A stretch of 64,000 bases of DNA from Flavobacterium terrigena. Its GTDB lineage: Bacteria > Bacteroidota > Bacteroidia > Flavobacteriales > Flavobacteriaceae. Where the stretch lies: NCBI RefSeq assembly GCF_900108955.1, contig NZ_FNYA01000004.1:1-64000 (forward strand). Direction: 5' to 3'. The position numbers were made by a program, and so were the translations under genes. Shown one piece after another: positions 33,974 through 42,340 of this stretch. The notes beneath the pieces were generated by a model. That model made no database searches, was not told where the DNA came from, and worked only from the letters and a program-made list of their open reading frames with translations. The first letter of the stretch is position 1. Each line of letters starts with the position of its first letter.

Positions 33974-34522
33974 ATGAATGTTTATCATAAGAACAATTTT
34001 CACAAACATACTTTTTGCTTGTTTCAACAAGTGGATGCTTCAGTTTTGTCCGATTTGAAATTGGGTTACAAAAGCAATTCGGGTAGCGAATATTATTTCA
34101 CAGAAATTGGCGTGTATAGAAAATCCAATCATTGGGGAAGAGCAGCTAATTGTCGTTGGCGATTAATCGTGAATTCGGAATATAAAAATCAAACAGAAAT
34201 TATCGGATTTGCACGTTGGACCGATTTTTATTCGAATAACGAAACTGAAAAATTGTTTTATATTGAAATAAATGAATCTAAAAATGAAGTGAATTTCAAT
34301 CACAAAAACAATCCAAATTATACGAATCAAGTTTTAAGAAGCGCTTCAGAAACGGCAAAAAGAATTAAAGAGATTAAAGAAGTTTTGCAAAATAATTCTT
34401 GGGCAAAATACTTAGTTTTTGATGATTTTGAAGAAATTAGACGTAAAATGCTAACAGAATTGAGTAATACCAACGAAAGTTTCGTAAATTTGCGTAAAAT
34501 ATTAAAAGATGGGAAGAAATAA
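33974..34522 (+). CDS. Conserved protein of unknown function
   Basis: A 182-aa cytoplasmic protein with no signal peptide. The N-terminal two thirds is beta-rich with aromatic residues ('YYFTEIGVYRKSNHWGRAANCRWRLIV', 'EIIGFARWTDFY') and the C-terminal third is helical and charged. I recognise no domain. The ATG at 33974 was preferred to the longer reading from 33887, which runs across the promoter box. Its 3' end overlaps a 49-aa gene. Confidence 0.6.
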   Translation: MNVYHKNNFHKHTFCLFQQVDASVLSDLKLGYKSNSGSEYYFTEIGVYRKSNHWGRAANCRWRLIVNSEYKNQTEIIGFARWTDFYSNNETEKLFYIEINESKNEVNFNHKNNPNYTNQVLRSASETAKRIKEIKEVLQNNSWAKYLVFDDFEEIRRKMLTELSNTNESFVNLRKILKDGKK

Positions 34523-34658
34523 CTCCGTAAATAAAGACAAGCATAAGAAGCAATTGGATAATCACATGAAGAAAATTCAAAAGACAAAACAAACGTCTGC
34601 TGCTAAAAAAGCTTCTATTTTAGAGCAATACAAGCAATCTTTGAAAAAAGATAATTAA
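34509..34658 (+). CDS. Small basic 49-aa protein
   Basis: An ATG at 34509, inside the last codons of the 182-aa gene and in the +1 frame, opens MGRNNSVNKDKHKKQLDNHM and runs 49 codons to TAA at 34656-34658. It has about 15 Lys or Arg and no hydrophobic segment, like small ribosome- or nucleic-acid-associated proteins. The 14-nt overlap suggests translational coupling with the gene before it. Confidence 0.55.
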   Translation: MGRNNSVNKDKHKKQLDNHMKKIQKTKQTSAAKKASILEQYKQSLKKDN

Positions 34659-34766
34659 TTTACGATTTGAGATTTTGGATTTACGTGTTATTATTTTAGT
34701 AGGTATTCATTAGATCAGGCATCTAGGTAACAAATCCCAATTCCCAAATTAAAAATCGTAAATCAT
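34658..34766. repeat. Imperfect inverted repeat before the methyltransferase
   Basis: ATTTACGATTTGAGATTTTG (34659-34678) and its diverged complement CAAATTAAAAATCGTAAATC (34745-34764) are 66 nt apart. Similar AATCGTAAATC motifs recur at 60594-60605. No reading frame lies in between. Confidence 0.45.
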
Positions 34767-34804
34767 AAATAAATTTTGCTATATTTGAGTAAATCAGTTT
34801 TTGT

Positions 34805-36409
34805 ATGACGACAACTTCAAATTTTAGGCAAAGAATTTTTCAACATTTAGATGGATTGGTGACTGCGCCAGTTGTTTATGCGCTTCATCAAAAAGGGATA
34901 TTACAATTTCTGCTCGAAAATAAAGAAGTTTCTCTATCAAAATTATCTTCAGAATTTAAAGCCAACGAAGGATACCTAAACGTTGCTTTGCGTGTTTTAG
35001 CATCTCAAGGTTTGTTAGAATATAAATTAGACAATGCCAATAATTCGGTTGTAGTTACAACCAATTCAAAATCGGTACTTTTCTTTTCATTAGCGCCAGT
35101 TTACGAAGAAGTTATAGATGTTTTAAAAGAGAAAGATTGGTTTACTTCGGTACAAATTCAGAACGAATCGTATCAAGATTTAAACATGTTGTTTGAATGG
35201 TATAAGAACAATTGTCATATTCAACTTTCTGAAAATGATGATGAAAGAGCCATTCAAGAGCAAGTTCTCGCACATATTGAGGGCTATTTGGTTGGACCAA
35301 TTATTGTAAGTTTAGGAATGACCGGAATGTTTCATAAGTATTTTATGGAAACATCGTTTAGTCCAGAAGAATTTCATAAACATCCAGAAGTTTTTAAAAT
35401 TATATTAGATTTCTTTACGCATTTAGGTTGGTTTACTCGTAAAAAAGACAACTATCAATTTACAGAATTAGGATTATGGTTTGCCAAACGAGCTTCAGCT
35501 TATGGTGTAACAGTTTCTTATTTACCAATGTTTAAAAATATTGATGCGTTATTGTTCGGAAATCCGAAATTATTGAGAGAAACTGGCATAAATGAAGATG
35601 AAATTCATGTCAATAGAGAAATGAATGTTTGGGGAAGTGGTGGCGCACACACGACTTATTTCAAAGTTATTGATGAAATTATAATCGAATTATTTAACAA
35701 ACCTATAAATGAACAACCTAAAGGAATTTTAGATATGGGTTGCGGAAATGGAGCGTTTTTACAACACATTTTTGAAGTGATTGAACGTCAAACGATTCGT
35801 GGGAAAATGTTGGATGAATATCCATTGTTTTTGGTCGGAGCCGATTATAATCAAGCCGCATTGAAGGTGACGAGAGCGAATTTGATAAAAGCAGATATTT
35901 GGGCAAAAGTAATTTGGGGTGATATTGGAAATCCAGAATTATTAGCATCCGATTTAGAAGAAAATTATAATATCGATTTGAAAGATTTATTGAATGTGCG
36001 AACATTTTTAGATCATAACCGAATTTGGGAAACACCAAAAACGATTTCTAAAGATAGAATTAGCACATCAAGCGGCGCTTTTGCACACCGAGGCGTTTGG
36101 ATTAAAAACAACGAAGTTGAAGATAACTTATTTGAACATTTACAAAAATGGTCGGCTTATGTGCATAAATTTGGATTGTTAATTATAGAATTACACACGA
36201 TTCCGCCAGAAATAACAGCAAATAATTTAGGAAATACAGCTGCAACAGCTTATGACGCAACACATGGATTTTCGGACCAATATATTGTAGAAATTGATGT
36301 TTTGCATAAAGTAGCTGCCGAAGTTGGTTTGTTTCCAGAACCCTTATATTTTAAAAAGTTTCCTAATACCAATTATGCCACAGTTAGTATTAATTTATTG
36401 AAAGGCTAA
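34805..36409 (+). CDS. SAM-dependent methyltransferase with winged-helix modules
   Basis: A 534-aa soluble protein. Residues 10-75 and about 150-230 are two similar helical, winged-helix-like modules ('HLDGLVTAPVVYALHQKGILQFLLE' and 'HIEGYLVGPIIVSLGMTGMFHKYFME'), the dimerisation type seen in O-methyltransferases. The class I SAM-binding core follows with motif I ILDMGCGNGAFLQHI near residue 305 and 'FLVGADYNQAALKVTRANL'. The double module is unusual in length; natural-product methyltransferases have similar layouts. Substrate unknown. A -7 box TATATTTG is at 34780-34787. Confidence 0.8.
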   Translation: MTTTSNFRQRIFQHLDGLVTAPVVYALHQKGILQFLLENKEVSLSKLSSEFKANEGYLNVALRVLASQGLLEYKLDNANNSVVVTTNSKSVLFFSLAPVYEEVIDVLKEKDWFTSVQIQNESYQDLNMLFEWYKNNCHIQLSENDDERAIQEQVLAHIEGYLVGPIIVSLGMTGMFHKYFMETSFSPEEFHKHPEVFKIILDFFTHLGWFTRKKDNYQFTELGLWFAKRASAYGVTVSYLPMFKNIDALLFGNPKLLRETGINEDEIHVNREMNVWGSGGAHTTYFKVIDEIIIELFNKPINEQPKGILDMGCGNGAFLQHIFEVIERQTIRGKMLDEYPLFLVGADYNQAALKVTRANLIKADIWAKVIWGDIGNPELLASDLEENYNIDLKDLLNVRTFLDHNRIWETPKTISKDRISTSSGAFAHRGVWIKNNEVEDNLFEHLQKWSAYVHKFGLLIIELHTIPPEITANNLGNTAATAYDATHGFSDQYIVEIDVLHKVAAEVGLFPEPLYFKKFPNTNYATVSINLLKG

Positions 36410-36424
36410 TTTTAGAAAAAAGAT

Positions 36425-36649
36425 ATGTTTACAGAACAAATAGTAAATTTAAAACCAAAAGTTCAAACTATTATCGACTTTATTGCCAAAAAAGATTGGG
36501 TAAACGCCAATGTTTATTTGCATGAAGTGAGTGATGAAGTGGAAGATTTAATTGATTCCGTTACGTTGGATGAGCATTTAATTGAGTTGGGAAAATACCA
36601 AGTTTTATTGAAACATTTATTACTTAAAATTCAAAATGATAAAGACTAA
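36425..36649 (+). CDS. Small helical protein of unknown function
   Basis: A 74-aa acidic, helical protein, not recognised. It starts 15 bases after the methyltransferase stop and its 3' end overlaps the SEC-C/YchJ gene by 14 bases, so the three genes form one transcript. Confidence 0.6.
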   Translation: MFTEQIVNLKPKVQTIIDFIAKKDWVNANVYLHEVSDEVEDLIDSVTLDEHLIELGKYQVLLKHLLLKIQNDKD

Positions 36650-37019
36650 ACCTTGTCCGTGTGGCAGTGAATTAAATTTGGAACATTGCTGTTCTCCATA
36701 CATTTATGATGGAGTAGTAGTACCAACTGCAGAAAAACTAATGCGTTCTAGGTTTACAGCTTATTGTTTGCAAAATGCGGAATATTTGTACAATACAACA
36801 CACGTTTCTCAGAAAAAATACACCAATAAATCAGATATTTTAGCTTGGGCGAAATTGAACACTTGGCAAAAATTAGAAATTATAAATTTCTCTGAAAATA
36901 CGGTAGAATTTAAAGCCTATTATTTAGATGAAGACAAAAAACCACAAATTCACCACGAAAAATCAACTTTTATCAATTTTCAAGATAATTGGTATTATGT
37001 GGATGGGAAATTTTATTAA
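36636..37019 (+). CDS. YchJ-type SEC-C metal-binding protein
   Basis: A 127-aa protein. The N-terminal SEC-C zinc motif is CPCGSELNLEHCCSPYI (Cys-x-Cys ... Cys-Cys), followed by the NTF2-like YchJ domain ('AEKLMRSRFTAYCLQNAEYLYNTTH'). Members bind zinc; their role is not defined. Its start overlaps the end of the 74-aa gene. Confidence 0.88.
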   Translation: MIKTKPCPCGSELNLEHCCSPYIYDGVVVPTAEKLMRSRFTAYCLQNAEYLYNTTHVSQKKYTNKSDILAWAKLNTWQKLEIINFSENTVEFKAYYLDEDKKPQIHHEKSTFINFQDNWYYVDGKFY

Positions 37020-37021
37020 AT

Positions 37022-37057
37022 AAAAAATCCGTCTCGAAATAATCGGGACGGATTTTT
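37022..37057. terminator. Bidirectional terminator
   Basis: AAAAATCCGTCTCGA / TCGGGACGGATTTTT stem with one G-T pair; same GGACGGATTT core as the hairpin at 40301-40339. Confidence 0.8.
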
Positions 37058-37092
37058 TTATTGACTAATCGACTAATTGTCGAATTGACTCA

Positions 37093-39261
37093 TTATTTCT
37101 TCAAATGCACATCAAAATAATCAGCAATTTTTGCATACATGTGAATTCTGTCTCTTCCGCCAACATTGTGTTCGTGGTTTGGATATAAGAAATAATCTAC
37201 TTGTTTTCCAGCTTTAATAGAAGCTTCAATGAAATTCATACTGTGTTGTTGTACTACTACAGGATCTTGCGCTCCGTGAATGATTAATAATCTTCCTTTT
37301 AAGTTTTTTACTTTGTCTAATAAAGATGTTTTTGCATAACCTTCTGGATTGTCTTGTGGCGTGTCCATATAACGTTCTCCGTACATGATTTCATAATATT
37401 TCCAATCGATTACTGGTCCGCCAGCAACACCAACTTTAAACGTATCAGGTTGAGAAGTCATTAATGAAGTTGTCATAAATCCTCCAAAACTCCATCCGAA
37501 AACTCCGATTTTATTTGCGTCTACGAATGATTTTGATTTTAAGAATTCCACACCTTTCATTTGGTCTGCCATTTCGTTTACACCTAAATTTCTATGTGTT
37601 ACTTCACAGAATTTTTTTCCACGAGCTTCACTTCCTCTGTTATCTAAAGTAAATACTACATAACCTTGTTGTGCCATATAAATGTCGAAATAACCAGCGC
37701 CACCTAACCATTTGTTAGTTACTAATTGTGCGTGCGAACCTCCGTAAACATAAACCATTACTGGATATTTTTTAGTCGCATCAAAATTAGCAGGATAAAT
37801 TAATCTTCCATTTAAAGGTGTTTTACCATCAGGAGAAGTTAAGGTTACCATTTCAATTCTTGGTAAATCAATTTTTCCAGTGAATGGGTTTTCCGCTTTC
37901 ACTAAAGTGGTGTTTGCCATTTTCGTTTTGATGTTTAAAATCGAAATTTCATTTGGCGTTGTTGCGTTGCTATATTGGTCTAAAACCATTGTTCCGTCTG
38001 AAGAAACAGAAGCATTATGCGTTCCAGAAATAGAAGTTAATTGAAAAGTATTTCCTGATTTTAAATCTACTTGAAACAATTGTCTGTCTAAACCATTATT
38101 AGTTGTTCCGATGTAGTTGATTTTAGAATTCGAAGCATCGAAACCTAATAAATTTGTCACAACCACATCTTTAAAACCTAAGTTTTTAATCAATTTTCCA
38201 TCAGTATTGTATAAATACATTTGGTTGTAACCATTAAAATCTGTTTGATAAATAAATTGATTTGGATTGTTTGGAACGAAAGTCAAAGCGTGTTGCGGTT
38301 CTACCCAAGTTGTTGCTTTTTCTTCAAATAAAGTTTTTACTAAAGCTCCAGTTGAAGCATCATATTTATTGAATTTTAAATGATTTTGATCTCTATTTAA
38401 GATTCCGATAAAAATATATTTTCCAGTTGGTTCCCAAGAAACCATTGTTAAATATTGTTCTTTTGGTTCACCAGTTTGAATTGTTACTTTTTTACCAGTT
38501 GCTACATCATAGACCACCAAAGTAACATTCTCACTTGTCATTCCAGCCATTGGATATTTGATGTCGTTGTTTACAGCTTCGCGTTCGTTCCAGTTGATAA
38601 TTGGATAATTACCAACCATAGTTTCATCTTTTCTGTAATACGCTAATTGCATTCCTGAAGCATTCCACCACATTCCTCTATCGATACCAAATTCTTGGCG
38701 GTGTACATAGTCTGAACCATTTACAATCGCTTTGTTTTCGTCGTTTGTAACTTCGATAGTTTTATTGTTTGATGTAATTCTGATGTTGTTATCTTTTAAC
38801 CAAGCTACATTATTATTTGAAGCGAATTTAGCTTGAGTACCTTCGTTTGAATAGGTAATTGCAGAAGAAATCTGTTTTGTAGTTACATTGTAAACAACTT
38901 TATAATTATTTGTTTTTGAAGCGACTTCCGTTTCAAAAGTATTTGAAGTTTTCCATTCAAATGCAAAAGGAAATGTTCTTAAAGTGAATTCTTCTGTTGG
39001 GAATTTTGCTTTTAAAGCGGCTTCAAATTCTGCTTTTGTAGAAAGTGTAGTTTCTTTCCAACCTGTTGCTGCGCTTTTCTCTAATAAATTAGAAAAATCT
39101 GCACTTAAATACGTAATCGATTTAGAATCTTTTCTCCATTGTTGTGCCAATAATGAAGTTGGTGCATATTTTCTTGGACCAGTTACAGTTTCTTCAATAG
39201 TTAATTTTTGTGCGAAAGACATACTTCCGACCAAAAGAAAACTTAAAATATATTTTTTCAT
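37093..39261 (-). CDS. Dipeptidyl peptidase IV (S9B) family exopeptidase
   Basis: A 722-aa exported serine peptidase: signal peptide (residues 1-17), an N-terminal eight-bladed propeller (to about residue 480) and a C-terminal alpha/beta hydrolase. The nucleophile is in GWSFGGFM, the acid Asp in HGAQDPVVV and the His in NHEHNVGG. The propeller filter and the S9B layout indicate release of X-Pro (or X-Ala) dipeptides from peptides in the periplasm. Confidence 0.93.
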   Translation of the reverse strand: MKKYILSFLLVGSMSFAQKLTIEETVTGPRKYAPTSLLAQQWRKDSKSITYLSADFSNLLEKSAATGWKETTLSTKAEFEAALKAKFPTEEFTLRTFPFAFEWKTSNTFETEVASKTNNYKVVYNVTTKQISSAITYSNEGTQAKFASNNNVAWLKDNNIRITSNNKTIEVTNDENKAIVNGSDYVHRQEFGIDRGMWWNASGMQLAYYRKDETMVGNYPIINWNEREAVNNDIKYPMAGMTSENVTLVVYDVATGKKVTIQTGEPKEQYLTMVSWEPTGKYIFIGILNRDQNHLKFNKYDASTGALVKTLFEEKATTWVEPQHALTFVPNNPNQFIYQTDFNGYNQMYLYNTDGKLIKNLGFKDVVVTNLLGFDASNSKINYIGTTNNGLDRQLFQVDLKSGNTFQLTSISGTHNASVSSDGTMVLDQYSNATTPNEISILNIKTKMANTTLVKAENPFTGKIDLPRIEMVTLTSPDGKTPLNGRLIYPANFDATKKYPVMVYVYGGSHAQLVTNKWLGGAGYFDIYMAQQGYVVFTLDNRGSEARGKKFCEVTHRNLGVNEMADQMKGVEFLKSKSFVDANKIGVFGWSFGGFMTTSLMTSQPDTFKVGVAGGPVIDWKYYEIMYGERYMDTPQDNPEGYAKTSLLDKVKNLKGRLLIIHGAQDPVVVQQHSMNFIEASIKAGKQVDYFLYPNHEHNVGGRDRIHMYAKIADYFDVHLKK

Positions 39262-39310
39262 TTATAAATTATTTAATTTGTATTAGTTGGCAAATCTAAT
39301 AAATTGTTAC

Positions 39311-39343
39311 AAAAAAATCCGACTCATTTCTAAATCGGATTTT
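39311..39343 (-). terminator. Terminator of the type IX secreted protein gene
   Basis: AAAATCCGA / TCGGATTTT stem with a 12-nt loop, T run on the minus strand. Confidence 0.6.
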
Positions 39344-39347
39344 GATA

Positions 39348-40274
39348 TTATTCTTTTATGAATTTTTTGGTGAGTTTTCCTTCTTCGGAAATAAATTCTA
39401 TATGATAATAACCAGTATTTAAATCAGATAAATGAATGGAGTTTTGAGGTTTATTAAATTGTTTTACCAATTGCCCTAAAGTGTTGTAGATATTGATTTC
39501 TTTAATAGAAACTGTCTTTTCAAATGAAAAATTCAATTCGTTTTTTACCGGATTTGGAAATAAAGTAACTTGATTATTACTAAAGCTTTCTGAACTTAAA
39601 GTGCAGTTTGAACTCGTGCTAAATTGTACATTTTGTTGAGGAGGTCCTGAAAAATAGCCCATATTTTCATTATCGTCTAAACAAACCAATTGTAATGCTG
39701 GGCAACCTAAAAACATAACACATGTATAATCACTTCCTGTAAATGGAAAAACAATACACATATTTAAAACATTGTTTTTTAAATTGATTAATTGTAAATT
39801 AGGATTATTTCCAAAATTACCTTGAACAAAACCAGTTGTGCTTAAATCTAAGCTTTGTATAAGGTTTGAAGAACAGCTAAAATTGGTAAGATTTGGTAGG
39901 TTATTCAAAACTAAATTGGTAATCTGATTATTATCGCAAAATAAAGTTGTGATAATATTATTGTTTTGAAAATTTATAAAGGTTAAATTATTATTAGTAC
40001 AATCTAATTTTTGAAGATTAGTAAAGTTTTCAATTCCACTTAAATTACTAATATTCTGTCCAAAAACCAAAAGTCGTGTTACTGCAAGTGCTTCAGATAA
40101 CTGAATTTCATTATCATTGTCAGTATCTGCATCTGATTCACCAGTTCCGTTGTTATCAATATCAACACAATTTGTATTAATTAAAGCATTTTTAAAATTC
40201 ACATCCGAAAACGTAATGTTTTGTCCATTTAAAAAAGACGTTACAAGAATTAAAAGAAAGATGTATTTTTTCAT
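39348..40274 (-). CDS. Leucine-rich-repeat protein with type IX secretion sorting domain
   Basis: A 308-aa surface or secreted protein. It has a signal peptide (residues 1-17), an acidic 'DIDNNGTGESDADTDNDNEIQ' segment that may bind calcium, LRR-type turns (FTNLQKLDCTNNNLTFINFQ, LPNLTNFSCSSNLIQSLDLS), and a type A sorting domain at the C terminus ('LFPNPVKNELNFSF' ... 'GYYHIEFISEEGKLTKKFIKE'). It would leave the cell through the type IX system. Ligand unknown. Confidence 0.9.
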   Translation of the reverse strand: MKKYIFLLILVTSFLNGQNITFSDVNFKNALINTNCVDIDNNGTGESDADTDNDNEIQLSEALAVTRLLVFGQNISNLSGIENFTNLQKLDCTNNNLTFINFQNNNIITTLFCDNNQITNLVLNNLPNLTNFSCSSNLIQSLDLSTTGFVQGNFGNNPNLQLINLKNNVLNMCIVFPFTGSDYTCVMFLGCPALQLVCLDDNENMGYFSGPPQQNVQFSTSSNCTLSSESFSNNQVTLFPNPVKNELNFSFEKTVSIKEINIYNTLGQLVKQFNKPQNSIHLSDLNTGYYHIEFISEEGKLTKKFIKE

Positions 40275-40300
40275 TGTAAGTAAATTTTTACCAAACTTAC

Positions 40301-40339
40301 AAAAAAAATCCGTCCCAATTTATCGAGACGGATTTTTTT
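40301..40339 (-). terminator. Terminator of the methionine gamma-lyase-like gene
   Basis: AAATCCGTC / GACGGATTT stem with inner C-G pairs, T run on the minus strand. Confidence 0.7.
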
Positions 40340-40360
40340 GTTATGCATTTCTATTTGATG

Positions 40361-41578
40361 TTATGCATTTTCTAATTGTAAGATACCTAATTCTTTCATA
40401 CAAGCATTCATACTTTGGTATGTTCTTTCAATATCGTTATCTAAACCAATTGAGAAACGAATTAAACCATCTGTTAAACCCATTTCTGCTTGTTCTTCTA
40501 AAGGAATTTCAGAAGAAGTTGAAGTTCCAGGTGCACTAAATAACGTTTTGTAGAAACCTAAACTTACGGCTAAATACCCTAAATTTCTTTCTTGCATTAA
40601 TTCCATTAAAGCATTGGCTTTATCTAAACTTCCAACGTCAATTGTCATCATTCCTCCAAAACCATATTCTGGATTAATCATGTTTTTATACACTTCATGA
40701 CTTGGATGACTTGCTAAACCTGGATAAACTGTTTTGATTCCGTCAGCTTCAAATTTATTAGCCAAATACATTGCATTATGACTGTGTTGTTTCATTCTAA
40801 TGTGTAATGTTCTTAGGTTTTTCATCACTGATGCTGAACGTAAACTGTCCATTGTTGGTCCTAATAACATACTTGCACCAGAATTTACGTTTTTCAAATC
40901 GTTAATAAATTCTTGACTCGCACAAGTTACACCACCAACTGTATCAGAACTTCCGTTAATGTACTTTGTAAGAGAATGAATTACGATATCAGCACCCAAT
41001 TTTGCTGGAGAAACCGATAAAGGTGAAAAAGTGTTATCTACGACTAATTTAATGTTGTGTTTTTTAGCAATTTTAGCCAAAGAAGCAATATCTGCCACTT
41101 CTAACAATGGATTACTAACTGTTTCACAATATAAAACTTTAGTATTTGGAGTTATTGCAGCTTCTACAAGATCAAGTTTTGTGATGTCAACAAAAGTTGT
41201 TGCTACACCAAATCTTGGAGCAAAATTCTTTAAAAACGCATACGTTCCACCATAAATGGTTCTACTAGAAACTACGTGGTCACCTTGTCCACAAAGTTGT
41301 AAAATAGTTGGTGTAATAGCTCCCATTCCTGAAGCAGAAACATTTGCAGTTTCCGTTCCTTCCATTGCTGCCAAAGCTTTGTCTAAATATAAATTACTTG
41401 GAGAAGAATGACGAGAATATAAATAACATCCTTCTGCGTTACCTTCAAAAGTGTCAAACATTGTTTTCGCTGAAAGAAACGTGTAAGTTGAAGAATCAGA
41501 AATTGAAGGATTTACGCCTCCAAATTCACCAAAATATTGTAAATCTTGGATTTTGTCTGCTGGATTAAAGTTGTTCAT
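40361..41578 (-). CDS. PLP-dependent Cys/Met gamma-lyase family enzyme (methionine gamma-lyase-like)
   Basis: A 405-aa trans-sulfuration-type enzyme. PLP lysine K205 lies in HSLTKYINGSSD, and D181 (VVDNTF) contacts the cofactor ring. The SRHSSPSNLYLDKALAAMEGTE and 'ASGMGAITPTILQLC' blocks are typical. Methionine gamma-lyase, cystathionine gamma-synthase and gamma-lyase share this fold, so the substrate is uncertain. The divergent Lrp/AsnC gene suggests control by an amino acid and favours a catabolic role. Confidence 0.85.
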   Translation of the reverse strand: MNNFNPADKIQDLQYFGEFGGVNPSISDSSTYTFLSAKTMFDTFEGNAEGCYLYSRHSSPSNLYLDKALAAMEGTETANVSASGMGAITPTILQLCGQGDHVVSSRTIYGGTYAFLKNFAPRFGVATTFVDITKLDLVEAAITPNTKVLYCETVSNPLLEVADIASLAKIAKKHNIKLVVDNTFSPLSVSPAKLGADIVIHSLTKYINGSSDTVGGVTCASQEFINDLKNVNSGASMLLGPTMDSLRSASVMKNLRTLHIRMKQHSHNAMYLANKFEADGIKTVYPGLASHPSHEVYKNMINPEYGFGGMMTIDVGSLDKANALMELMQERNLGYLAVSLGFYKTLFSAPGTSTSSEIPLEEQAEMGLTDGLIRFSIGLDNDIERTYQSMNACMKELGILQLENA

Positions 41579-41663
41579 AATGTTTGTGTGTTAGTGTTGT
41601 TTTAATTTTTTATTCATCAAAATTGATTATAAAAAATTAATATTTCAATAGATATATTGTTTT

Positions 41664-41711
41664 TTAGATTAAAAAACTAAAAAAAACGCATTTTAATGAT
41701 TTTTAATCTAA
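41664..41711. promoter_or_regulatory. Perfect 12-bp inverted repeat, candidate Lrp operator
   Basis: TTAGATTAAAAA (41664-41675) and TTTTTAATCTAA (41700-41711) are exact complements with a 24-nt spacer, in the divergent intergenic space. The right arm touches the -33 element of the regulator gene. Lrp/AsnC proteins bind such spaced AT-rich repeats, which makes this a candidate operator for both genes. Confidence 0.5.
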
Positions 41712-41713
41712 GC

Positions 41714-41748
41714 TTTGAAATAAAATTTAAAAAAAAATGATATATTTG
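41714..41748 (+). promoter_or_regulatory. Promoter of the Lrp-type regulator
   Basis: TTTG (41714-41717), 23 nt, then TATATTTG (41741-41748). Confidence 0.6.
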
Positions 41749-41782
41749 CGTCACTAACAACACACACAACAACACAACTAAA

Positions 41783-42238
41783 ATGGATGCAACAGACAAA
41801 AAACTGTTAGAATTAATGCAAATTGATTCTAAAAAAACTACTAAAGAGCTTTCTGGTAAACTAAATCTTTCTGTCACTGCGGTTTATGAAAGGATAAAAA
41901 AACTAGAACGAGAAGGAATTATAAGCAAGTATGCTACAATTTTGGACAAAACTAAAATCGATAAAGGATTTGTGGTATTTTGTCATATCAAACTAATTAA
42001 ACACTCTAAAGATTTAATTTCTGAATTCGAAAAAGAAGTCGTTACACTAAACGAAGTTTTAGAATGTTTTCACGTAAGTGGTGATTACGATTATATTCTG
42101 AAAATCTGCGTAAAAGACATGGAAGAATACAGAGAATTCATGGTTACAAAGTTAACAACACTGCAACATATTGGTAGTACACACAGTACTTTTATGATTG
42201 GTGAGGTTAAAAATTCAACTTCTTTTGTAATCAATTAA
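41783..42238 (+). CDS. Lrp/AsnC family transcriptional regulator
   Basis: A 151-aa regulator. Residues 1-60 form the helix-turn-helix domain ('DATDKKLLELMQIDSKKTTKELSGKLNLSVTAVYERIKKLEREGIISKY'), and residues 65-148 the RAM ligand domain ('VSGDYDYILKICVKDMEEYREF'). It binds an amino acid and likely acts as an octamer. Divergent placement with the gamma-lyase gene suggests that it controls that gene and itself. Confidence 0.95.
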   Translation: MDATDKKLLELMQIDSKKTTKELSGKLNLSVTAVYERIKKLEREGIISKYATILDKTKIDKGFVVFCHIKLIKHSKDLISEFEKEVVTLNEVLECFHVSGDYDYILKICVKDMEEYREFMVTKLTTLQHIGSTHSTFMIGEVKNSTSFVIN

Positions 42239-42246
42239 ATTTATTG

Positions 42247-42288
42247 AAGTTTTTAAATAAATATCAGTACATATTTATTTAAAAACTT
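42247..42288. repeat. Perfect 18-bp inverted repeat after the Lrp gene
   Basis: AAGTTTTTAAATAAATAT (42247-42264) and its exact complement (42271-42288) flank the loop CAGTAC. It has no long T run. Its right end touches the lpdA -7 box, so it may act as terminator, operator or both. Confidence 0.7.
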
Positions 42289-42296
42289 TACTTTTG
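42289..42296 (+). promoter_or_regulatory. -7 box of lpdA
   Basis: TACTTTTG matches TAnnTTTG, 45 nt before the lpdA ATG. No TTG is seen at the -33 distance because the inverted repeat occupies that space. Confidence 0.45.
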
Positions 42297-42340
42297 TACT
42301 CGAAAATAATACAACAATCATTTTATAAAAATAAATATTT

